Assembly (NCBI RefSeq): GCF_002795865.1
Contig: NZ_CP024920.1
Coordinates: 310,001-374,000, forward strand
DNA from: Qipengyuania seohaensis
GTDB taxonomy: Bacteria; Pseudomonadota; Alphaproteobacteria; Sphingomonadales; Sphingomonadaceae
Length of the DNA stretch: 64,000 nt
Reading direction: 5' to 3'
Shown: positions 56,993-64,000 of the stretch, one piece after another
Layout of the letters: each line of letters opens with the position of its first letter
Numbering within the stretch: the first letter of the stretch is position 1
Translations under genes and position numbers: made by a program
The notes under the pieces: generated by a model
Seen by the model: only the letters and a program-made list of their open reading frames with translations
What the model was told of the DNA's origin: nothing
The model's database searches: none

Positions 56993-58345
56993 ATGTTTCT
57001 GGAGAAGATCAAAACCCCTGGCCTCTCGCACCTTTCCTACATCATCGGTTCGGGCGGACAGGCAGCGGTCATCGATCCGCGCCGGGACTTCGAGGTCTAT
57101 GTCGAAAGGGCCCGGGCTGAAGGGCTGGAGATAACGCATATCTTCGAAACCCATCGCAATGAGGATCTGCTCAGCGGCTCGCCGATCCTTGCGGACTTGA
57201 CTGGTGCGACGGTTCACCACGGTCCCAATCCGGCCGGAAACGTGGCCTTCGCCAACACTACGCGCGAAGGCGATTGTTTCGAGCTGGGTCAATTGAAGAT
57301 CGAAGTGCTTGAAACACCTGGACACACCGACGATCATCTCGCTTTCGTCATCCATGACAGCGAATATTCCGAGGGACCGGTCGGCGTCTTTACCGGCGAT
57401 GCCTTGTTCGTCGGCGATGTCGGACGCACCGATTTCTATCCCGAGCGCAAGGAAGAAGTCGCGGGCCTTCTTTTCGACTCCCTGCAGAAACTTTGCCGCC
57501 TCGGCGACCAGGCGATCATCTACCCGGCGCATGGTGCGGGCTCGGTCTGCGGGTCGGGAATGGCGGACCGGGAATTCTCGACAATCGGCCACGAGCGGCG
57601 CAACAACCCGCGCCTGCGCATCTCCGACCGCGATGAGTTCATCAAGGCGAAGGTAGCAGAACACCACTACCAACCTCCCTATTTCCGGCTGATGGAACGG
57701 CTTAACCTCGAAGGGGCCGATGCCGCGCCGCGGATTATGCGGCCAAGGCGTCTGGGGCTGGACGACCTTCGCGAGAGCGGCGCCGATCACCTGGTCGATG
57801 TGCGCGAGCCGCTCGCCTATGCCGCCGGTCATATGCCGGGTGCCATGTGCCTTCCGGTGGGAATGATACCGGCCTTTGCCGGATGGTTCCTCGGTGAAGG
57901 CGACAGGATTGCCCTCGTCGCTTCCGAGGAAGACCAGCTAGCCCACGCCATGGCCCATCTGGTGCGCATCGGTCTCGATAATGTTGTCGGCGGCTATGTC
58001 GGCGTGGTTCCAGCCGCTGCTCAGGGCAAAGCGATGCGCAGCATTCCCATGATTGGCACCGAGGAAGTCGCGCGCAGGCTCGATCAAGACAGCTGCGAAT
58101 GGACTTTGCTCGACGTGCGCGACGCGGACGAACGACAAGATGCAAGCATCGACGGGTCAGAGCATATCTATGTTGGCGAGCTCAACAAGCGATGGAAAGA
58201 GCTCGACCGCGACCGCCACTACACGCTGATGTGCGCGAGCGGCATGCGGGCGAGCGTTGCGGCAGGCTGGCTCGCAAGCCAGGGCTTCAAGCGCCTCGAC
58301 ATCTATCTCGGTTCCATGGGCGCTTGGAAAAACGCGCATGGCTGA
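56993..58345 (+). CDS. MBL-fold/rhodanese protein (persulfide dioxygenase-like)
   Basis: The product is 450 residues. The N-terminal metallo-beta-lactamase domain has VIDPRRDFEVYVE, LETPGHTDDHLAFVIHD, FTGDALFVGDVGRTDFYP and YPAHGAGSVCGS. The first metal motif is THRNEDLLSG instead of TH-x-HADH-x-SG, so metal site 2 is probably changed. Two rhodanese domains follow (about 255-345 and 355-450). Only the second keeps the active-site loop MCASGMRAS; the first is inactive. The family oxidises glutathione persulfide to sulfite. It is alone downstream of the oxidoreductase and convergent with the copper ATPase. Confidence 0.78.
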   Translation: MFLEKIKTPGLSHLSYIIGSGGQAAVIDPRRDFEVYVERARAEGLEITHIFETHRNEDLLSGSPILADLTGATVHHGPNPAGNVAFANTTREGDCFELGQLKIEVLETPGHTDDHLAFVIHDSEYSEGPVGVFTGDALFVGDVGRTDFYPERKEEVAGLLFDSLQKLCRLGDQAIIYPAHGAGSVCGSGMADREFSTIGHERRNNPRLRISDRDEFIKAKVAEHHYQPPYFRLMERLNLEGADAAPRIMRPRRLGLDDLRESGADHLVDVREPLAYAAGHMPGAMCLPVGMIPAFAGWFLGEGDRIALVASEEDQLAHAMAHLVRIGLDNVVGGYVGVVPAAAQGKAMRSIPMIGTEEVARRLDQDSCEWTLLDVRDADERQDASIDGSEHIYVGELNKRWKELDRDRHYTLMCASGMRASVAAGWLASQGFKRLDIYLGSMGAWKNAHG

Positions 58346-58356
58346 AGTTTGGCCTG

Positions 58357-60687
58357 TCAGACTTCGAGGCGCAGACCCCGCAGCCGCAGCGCATTGCCTA
58401 TCACCGATACGGAAGAGAGGCTCATGGCTGCGGCCGCAATCATCGGGCTGAGCAGCACTCCGAAGAAGGGATACAGCACGCCTGCCGCGACCGGAATGCC
58501 GAGTGTGTTGTAAGCGAAGGCGAAAAACAGGTTCTGCCGGATGTTGCGCATCGTCCCACGCGACAGCACGATGGCCTGCACCACTCCTGTCAGGTCGCCG
58601 CGAACCAGCGTCACGCCTGCGCTTTCGATTGCGACATCGGTGCCGGTGCCCATCGCAATACCAACATCGGCGGCAGCCAGCGCAGGAGCATCGTTGATTC
58701 CGTCCCCGGCCATGCCGACCCGGCGACCTTGCGCTTTCAGCTCTTCGATCTTGCGGTGCTTGTCTTCGGGCGAGACATTCGCATGCACTTCGTCGATTCC
58801 CATTTCACGGGCGACCGCTTCGGCAGTGCCGCGGCTGTCGCCCGTGAGCATAACGACCCGGATATCGCGCTTGTGCAGTGCCGCAATGACCGCTGCACTG
58901 GTAGGCTTGATCGGATCGGCCACCGCGATGAGCCCTGCCGGACGGCCATCGAATGCCACGAACATCACTGTTTGACCCTGCCTGCGGCCACTTTCGGCCG
59001 TGCCGAGCCAGGCCTCGTCATCGATCCCGACGCGCCGCATCATCTTCTCATTGCCGATCGCAACCCGGCGGCCCTGGACATTGGCTTCAACACCTTCCCC
59101 GGTCGTCGAAGCGAGATCCGTGGCATTGGCGGGCGAGACCCCGCGCGTCCGCGCACCTTCGACGATGGCGTGGGCCAGCGGATGTTCGCTCCCCATTTCG
59201 ACGCCTGCAACCGCAGCCAGGAAATCGGCTTCGTCGATTCCTTCTGCTGGCGTCACCGCCACCAGATCGGGCTTGCCCATCGTCAACGTGCCGGTCTTGT
59301 CGACCACTAGCGTATCGATCTTCTCGAGTGTCTCCAGCGCCTCGGCATTGCGGATCAGGATGCCATGCTGGGCACCCTTGCCCGTGCCGGTCATGATCGA
59401 CATCGGCGTAGCGAGACCAAGCGCGCAGGGACAAGCGATGATCAGGACCGCAATGGCATTGACCAATGCGTAGGCAAGCGCAGGTGCGGGACCCCAGATT
59501 CCCCAGACCACGAAGGTGGCGATGGCTATCACCACCACCGCAGGCACAAACCAGCCCGCCACCTGATCCGCCAGTCGCTGGATCGGTGCGCGGCTGCGCT
59601 GCGCCTCGGCCACCATCTGGACGATCTTGGACAGCATCGTGTCCTTGCCCACGCCGGTTGCGCGCATAATGAACCCACCAGTCTGGTTGACTGTGCCGCC
59701 GATGACTGTGTCGCCAGCCTGTTTGGCGACCGGAAGCGGTTCGCCGCTGATCATGGATTCGTCGATGGCGCTCGATCCCTCCTCGATTTCTCCATCGACC
59801 GGAACCTTATCGCCGGGGCGGACGCGCAGACGATCGCCTGTGGCCAGCTGGTCGAGCGGCACCTCGCGCTCATCGCCGGAGCCGAAGATCTTGACCGCGC
59901 TGGGCGGTGCCAGCTCGAGCAATGCGCGCAAGGCGCTCGAGGTCGAGCCCCTGGCCTTGAGCTCGAGGACCTGTCCGAGCAGGACAAGCGTGGTTATGAC
60001 CGCTGCCGCCTCGAAATAGACCCCGACCCGTCCCGAATGGTCGCGGAACGCTGCAGGGAACAGATCGGGCGCGACCGTCGCCACCACGCTGAACAGATAG
60101 GCGATGGCAACGCCAAACCCGATCAGCGTGAACATGTTGAGATTGCGCGTCTTGAGCGACTGGATGGCCCGAACGAAGAACGGCCAGGCTCCCCAAAGAA
60201 CAACCGGTGTGGCAAGGGCAAACTGCGCCCATTGCGCCCAGGCAGGTTCGATCAGCCCGTCGAAACTGAGCCCCGGTGCCATGTCGCTCATCGCGTAGAC
60301 GAACAGAGGCAGCGTAAGCAGTGCGCTCCACCAGAACCTACGCCGCATGTCGACCAGTTCGGGGTCGGGGCCATCGCCCAGCGAAACCGTTTCCGGTTCG
60401 AGCGCCATGCCGCAAATCGGGCATGAACCCGGCCCGGGCTGGCGGATTTCAGGGTGCATCGGGCAGGTGTAGATCGTGCCTTCGGGCACATCCTCGACCG
60501 CGTCGATATGCGCGCCCGAGAGATAGAGCTCGGGATCGGTGACGAACTTGTCGTGACATCGCGGCGAACAAAAATAGTGCTCGGTCCCCGCATGCTTCGC
60601 GATATGCTCTGCTCCGTCGATCGCTACGCTCATGCCGCAGACGGGATCGATGGCGGTGCCTTCGAGTAAGCTTGCGTCCGTGCTCAT
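58357..60687 (-). CDS. Copper-exporting P1B-type ATPase with YHS and heavy-metal-binding N-terminus
   Basis: The product is 776 residues from the ATG at 60687 (in-frame sequence upstream is not homologous). The N-terminus has a YHS domain ([15 protein letters not shown]) and the heavy-metal-binding domain [23 protein letters not shown] instead of CxxC repeats. The membrane metal site is [14 protein letters not shown], the phosphorylation motif [11 protein letters not shown], and the hinge [23 protein letters not shown] carries the P1B His-Pro. It pumps Cu(I)/Ag(I) out of the cytoplasm. It follows cusF in the same direction after a strong hairpin. Confidence 0.93.
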   Translation of the reverse strand: MSTDASLLEGTAIDPVCGMSVAIDGAEHIAKHAGTEHYFCSPRCHDKFVTDPELYLSGAHIDAVEDVPEGTIYTCPMHPEIRQPGPGSCPICGMALEPETVSLGDGPDPELVDMRRRFWWSALLTLPLFVYAMSDMAPGLSFDGLIEPAWAQWAQFALATPVVLWGAWPFFVRAIQSLKTRNLNMFTLIGFGVAIAYLFSVVATVAPDLFPAAFRDHSGRVGVYFEAAAVITTLVLLGQVLELKARGSTSSALRALLELAPPSAVKIFGSGDEREVPLDQLATGDRLRVRPGDKVPVDGEIEEGSSAIDESMISGEPLPVAKQAGDTVIGGTVNQTGGFIMRATGVGKDTMLSKIVQMVAEAQRSRAPIQRLADQVAGWFVPAVVVIAIATFVVWGIWGPAPALAYALVNAIAVLIIACPCALGLATPMSIMTGTGKGAQHGILIRNAEALETLEKIDTLVVDKTGTLTMGKPDLVAVTPAEGIDEADFLAAVAGVEMGSEHPLAHAIVEGARTRGVSPANATDLASTTGEGVEANVQGRRVAIGNEKMMRRVGIDDEAWLGTAESGRRQGQTVMFVAFDGRPAGLIAVADPIKPTSAAVIAALHKRDIRVVMLTGDSRGTAEAVAREMGIDEVHANVSPEDKHRKIEELKAQGRRVGMAGDGINDAPALAAADVGIAMGTGTDVAIESAGVTLVRGDLTGVVQAIVLSRGTMRNIRQNLFFAFAYNTLGIPVAAGVLYPFFGVLLSPMIAAAAMSLSSVSVIGNALRLRGLRLEV

Positions 60688-60787
60688 CGCTCTTCCTTTC
60701 TCACTCCACAGCAGACCTCTTACAGCCTTGTGCCGAATACCTTGCGATGCCGGCACGATAACAGGTTTCGGTCGTCCGCATTTCATT

Positions 60788-60817
60788 GGGCGGCACCAGG
60801 TTTGCCTGGCGCCGCCC
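60788..60817 (-). terminator. Strong hairpin between cusF and the copper ATPase
   Basis: GGGCGGCACCAGG pairs with CCTGGCGCCGCCC over thirteen positions with one A-C mismatch and a TTTG loop. It begins eight bases after the cusF stop. It may end or attenuate the cusAF transcript before the ATPase gene; no T tract follows. Confidence 0.55.
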
Positions 60818-60824
60818 AACCGAC

Positions 60825-61208
60825 TCACAGCTTCGTGATCGACGTGATCACATTGCCTTCAGAACCAGTACGAAATTCAAAGGCAATTCCCTCACCGACG
60901 CTTACTTCGCTGCGCAGTTGCTCATCGGCTTCAAAAGCCATGGTCATCGCAGGCCATTCGATCGCTGGGACCGGACCGTGGTCGACGGTTATCGTGCCCG
61001 CTTCCGCATCGATTGCAGTGACCGTGCCTTCTGCGCTGGCGGTTTGCATTCCGCTGCCAGGTTCCATCATCGGCATATCTTCGCCGTCCATCATCATTTC
61101 ATTTTCTGCCATCGGCATGTCGTTCATCTCGGCAGTGTCCTGGCCAGAATCGCAGGCCGCCAGCGCCAGCGGGAGGGCCAGTAGGCTCATGAGGGTTGTG
61201 GTACGCAT
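60825..61208 (-). CDS. cusF: CusF-like periplasmic copper-binding protein
   Basis: The product is 127 residues. Its signal [11 protein letters not shown] carries a lipobox (LAAC), then a Met-rich linker ([21 protein letters not shown]) and the CusF OB fold: [31 protein letters not shown]. The WPAMTM segment and the upstream His give the Trp/Met/His Cu(I) site of CusF. It delivers Cu(I)/Ag(I) to the CusCBA pump. Its start lies 22 bases inside the cusA gene. Confidence 0.9.
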   Translation of the reverse strand: MRTTTLMSLLALPLALAACDSGQDTAEMNDMPMAENEMMMDGEDMPMMEPGSGMQTASAEGTVTAIDAEAGTITVDHGPVPAIEWPAMTMAFEADEQLRSEVSVGEGIAFEFRTGSEGNVITSITKL

Positions 61209-64000
61209 TCTTCTTCTCCTTGGGGTTGGGTTGGCCGTTCGGGCCGGGGTCGCCGCATCAACAAATATGCGGCGGGGATAACGAACATCGAAAGCAGCGG
61301 CGCGGTGATCATGCCGCCCACCATCGGCGCGGCGATGCGGCTCATGACCTCCGAACCTGCGCCCGTTCCAATGAGGATCGGGAAGAGACCGGCAAGAATG
61401 ACGGCCACGGTCATCGCCTTGGGACGCACGCGCAGAAGAGCACCCTCCCTGATGGCTTCGCCCACGCCGTCCGCATCGAGGGCACCGCTGCGCCGGGCCA
61501 GCGCAGACTTGAGGTAGATCAGCATGATGACGCCGAACTCGGCAGACACACCGGCAAGCGCAATAAAACCCACCGATGTCGCAACGGACTGGTTGTAGCC
61601 CATCAGATAGAGCAGCCAGAAGCCGCCGGTGAGAGCAAAGGGCAGCGTGCCCATGACGAGAAGCGCTTCGTCGAAGCGGCGGAAGATCAGGTAGAGCAAA
61701 ACGAAGATGATGCCGAGCGTCGCGGGAATGACGACTTGCAACCGCTCATTGGCGCGGGTGAGATATTCAAACTGGCCCGCGTAAGAGATGCTCACACCGG
61801 CAGGCAGATCGACGCCCTCTGACACCGCCGCCTGAAGATCGCTTACAACCGAAGTCAAATCGCGTCCGCGCGTGTCGACATAGACCACGCTGATGAGACG
61901 GCCTTGTTCATTTTTGAGCATGGGCGGACCATCGCTGACGCTCACTTGCGCGACCGTTCCGAGCGTGATTTGCTGGCCAGACGGGGTTAGCAAGGGCAGC
62001 GCGCGCAATTCTTCCACGCTGTCGCGGATCTCGCGCGGATAGCGGACATTGATGGGATATCGCGCCAGTCCTTCGACCGTCCGTCCGATATTTGCCCCGC
62101 CGATTGCGCCTGACACGATCTGTTGAACATCGGCGATATTCAATCCGAAACGAGCCGCAGATACCCGGTCGATGTCCACGTCGACATAGCGGCCTCCCGA
62201 CAGACGCTCTGCCAAAGCGGAACTGACTCCAGGAACCTGTTTTGCGACATTCTCGACCTGCAACGCCACGCGCTCGATTTCGGCAAGGTCCTCGCCAGAC
62301 ACTTTCACGCCGATCGGGCTCTTGATACCGGTCGCGAGCATGTCGATGCGGTTGCGGATCGGGGGCACCCAGACATTGGCGAGCCCCGGCACTTGCACGG
62401 CGCTGTCGAGTTCTTCCACAAGCTTCTCCGGCGTCATTCCCGGCCGCCACTCTTCGCGCGGTTTGAAGCGGATCGTTGTCTCGAACATCGTGAGTGGCGC
62501 AGGGTCGGTCGCTGTATCCGCACGTCCGGCTTTTCCGAACACGGTGTCGACTTCGGGCACGGATTTGATCAGTCGGTCGGTCCGTTGAAGCAATGCCGAC
62601 GCTTCACCAGGAGACAGGCCAGGCAGAGCGCTCGGCATGTACAGCAAGTCGCCTTCGTCGAGCGGTGGCAGGAATTCCCCTCCCAGACGGGTGAACGGGA
62701 CCAGCGTTGTCAGAAACACGAGGCCTGCCACAACCAGAGTGGTCTTGGGTCGGCTGAGCACCCAATCAAGACCGGGCCGGTAGGCTTTGGTCAGCACGCG
62801 ATTGAGGACGTTGGTGTCCTCCTTGGGTATCTTGCCGCGGATCAGCCAACCCATGAGTACAGGAACCAGTGTCACCGACAAAATGGCAGCCGCTGCCATC
62901 GCATAGGTCTTGGTAAAGGCCAGCGGCGAAAAGAGGCGGCCTTCCTGCGCCTGCAAAGTAAACACCGGAAGAAACGAAAGTGTGATGATGAGAAGGCTGT
63001 AGAACAGCGCTGGCCCCACCTCTTTCGATGCCTCCGCAATCAGTTTCCAGCGCTCATTGTTGGACATCTGTTCGTCGGGATGGTCCTCCTCCCAATGCTC
63101 GATATGCTTGTGCGCGTTCTCAATCATCACGATGGCAGCGTCGACCATTGCGCCGATGGCGATGGCAATTCCGCCCAAGGACATGATGTTCGCATCGACC
63201 CCTTGGAAACGCATCACGATAAAAGCCGCCAGCACCCCCAATGGCAGCGTGACGATCGCCACCAATGCTGATCGCACATGCCATAAGAATAGCGCGCAAA
63301 CGATCGCGACGATGATAAACTCGGCAATGAGTTTTCCGGTCAGGTTTTCGATCGAGGCGTCGATCAGCTTCGAACGATCGTAGGTCGTGACAATCTCGAC
63401 CCCTTCGGGAAGACTGGCCCGGAGCACGTCGAGCTTCTCTTCGACAGCCGCGATGGTTGCCCGCGCATCCTCACCCTGTCTGAGCACGACAATACCGCCT
63501 GCGACCTCGCCTTCGCCATTGAGCTCGGCGATTCCTCGTCGCATTTCGGGGCCAAGCTGGATCGTGGCGACATCGGACAAGGTGACGGGGATACCGTTAC
63601 CGACCGATTTCAGCGGAATCTGCCTGAAGTCTTCGAGAGACGTGAGATAGCCTGAGGCGCGGACCATAAACTCGGCCTCGCCCATTTCGACCACCGATCC
63701 GCCGGCCTCTTGATTGGAAGCTTGTATGGCGCGCACGACATCGCTGTAAGTGACGCCAAGCGAAGCCATGCGATAAGGTTCCAGCACGACCTGGTACTGC
63801 TTGACCATGCCGCCTACGCTGGCGACCTCGGCGATGCCCGGAATGGTCTGGAGCTCATAGCGCAGGAACCAGTCCTGAAGGCTCCGAAGGTCAGCGAGAT
63901 CGCTGTTCCCCGTTCGGTCAACCAGCGCATACTCGTAAATCCAGCCAACGCCCGTCGCGTCCGGCCCGAGCGAGCTGGTCACTCCGTCGGGCAATTCGTT
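61187..64000 (-). CDS. cusA: Cu/Ag RND efflux pump CusA, 5' part beyond the window
   Basis: The frame runs to the right edge; about 935 of the usual ~1045 residues are present and the first ~110 are outside. [26 protein letters not shown] is the monovalent-cation proton-relay helix (HME4), different from the CzcA helix in the other pump. [36 protein letters not shown] and the [10 protein letters not shown] segment are CusA landmarks. It exports Cu(I)/Ag(I) from the periplasm. CusB and CusC should be encoded to the right, upstream of this gene. Confidence 0.93.
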   Translation of the reverse strand, partial: NELPDGVTSSLGPDATGVGWIYEYALVDRTGNSDLADLRSLQDWFLRYELQTIPGIAEVASVGGMVKQYQVVLEPYRMASLGVTYSDVVRAIQASNQEAGGSVVEMGEAEFMVRASGYLTSLEDFRQIPLKSVGNGIPVTLSDVATIQLGPEMRRGIAELNGEGEVAGGIVVLRQGEDARATIAAVEEKLDVLRASLPEGVEIVTTYDRSKLIDASIENLTGKLIAEFIIVAIVCALFLWHVRSALVAIVTLPLGVLAAFIVMRFQGVDANIMSLGGIAIAIGAMVDAAIVMIENAHKHIEHWEEDHPDEQMSNNERWKLIAEASKEVGPALFYSLLIITLSFLPVFTLQAQEGRLFSPLAFTKTYAMAAAAILSVTLVPVLMGWLIRGKIPKEDTNVLNRVLTKAYRPGLDWVLSRPKTTLVVAGLVFLTTLVPFTRLGGEFLPPLDEGDLLYMPSALPGLSPGEASALLQRTDRLIKSVPEVDTVFGKAGRADTATDPAPLTMFETTIRFKPREEWRPGMTPEKLVEELDSAVQVPGLANVWVPPIRNRIDMLATGIKSPIGVKVSGEDLAEIERVALQVENVAKQVPGVSSALAERLSGGRYVDVDIDRVSAARFGLNIADVQQIVSGAIGGANIGRTVEGLARYPINVRYPREIRDSVEELRALPLLTPSGQQITLGTVAQVSVSDGPPMLKNEQGRLISVVYVDTRGRDLTSVVSDLQAAVSEGVDLPAGVSISYAGQFEYLTRANERLQVVIPATLGIIFVLLYLIFRRFDEALLVMGTLPFALTGGFWLLYLMGYNQSVATSVGFIALAGVSAEFGVIMLIYLKSALARRSGALDADGVGEAIREGALLRVRPKAMTVAVILAGLFPILIGTGAGSEVMSRIAAPMVGGMITAPLLSMFVIPAAYLLMRRPRPERPTQPQGEEECVPQPS

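Noticed and set aside
1-64000. CRISPR arrays, rRNA operons, insertion sequences or integrase genes
   Set aside because: No regular repeat-spacer series, no rRNA-like sequence and no transposase or recombinase motif was found in any gene read.

Overview
The window looks like chromosomal DNA of an alphaproteobacterium of the order Sphingomonadales (Erythrobacteraceae/Sphingomonadaceae type). The evidence is GC-rich, strongly codon-biased genes, many short overlaps between genes (ATGA/GTGA), and the family make-up (DUF11 surface proteins, a ScfR remnant, an FNR/Rrf2/globin cluster, Sphingomonad-like cop/cus/czc loci). No rRNA, tRNA, CRISPR array, transposase or integrase gene was found.

Layout. 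0-5.1 kb: ordinary genes (3' end of a flavin-dependent tryptophan halogenase, aldehyde dehydrogenase, atypical SDR, PQQ-type sugar dehydrogenase, small lipoprotein and membrane proteins). At 5.11, 16.01 and 41.90 kb lie three copies of a composite site: GGTAGCGGAGGAGG followed exactly 74 bp later by two TACCCCCA-like repeats 12 bp apart. I read these as attachment sites of related integrative elements stacked in tandem. They divide the window into element 1 (5.1-16.0 kb), element 2 (16.0-41.9 kb) and element 3 (41.9 kb to beyond the right edge).

Element 1 is almost entirely one five-gene minus-strand operon (15549 to 5395). It encodes secreted beta-sandwich (DUF11/TIGR01451-type) proteins around one 1736-residue protein that combines Ig-like modules with a probable C-terminal outer-membrane beta-barrel. 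Its function is unknown, and it is the best candidate for an undescribed envelope or appendage system. Element 2 starts with a graveyard of broken genes (enoyl-CoA hydratase, nitroreductase, ScfR). It continues with an NO/oxygen-related cluster (Rrf2, group III globin, DUF1971, FNR), Rnk, a divergent MreB paralogue, HemD, an FMN glutamate-synthase-like protein and HPP. It ends in a nine-gene minus-strand Zn/Cd/Co efflux operon (CDF transporters plus CzcCBA) behind a textbook MerR-type promoter.

Element 3 is a copper/silver module: copA multicopper oxidase and copB, a PepSY membrane protein, a His/Met-rich periplasmic protein, a copper P-type ATPase, CusF and CusA. It also carries a CnrYXH-like anti-sigma/sensor/ECF-sigma triad. 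Five promoters sharing TT(G/A)AGGG-N16-CGTA lie in front of the sigma operon itself, copAB, a methyltransferase-DUF411 operon, an APC permease/glutaredoxin-MauE/ion-channel/DUF305 operon and the His/Met-rich protein. This defines a coherent predicted regulon readable directly from the sequence.
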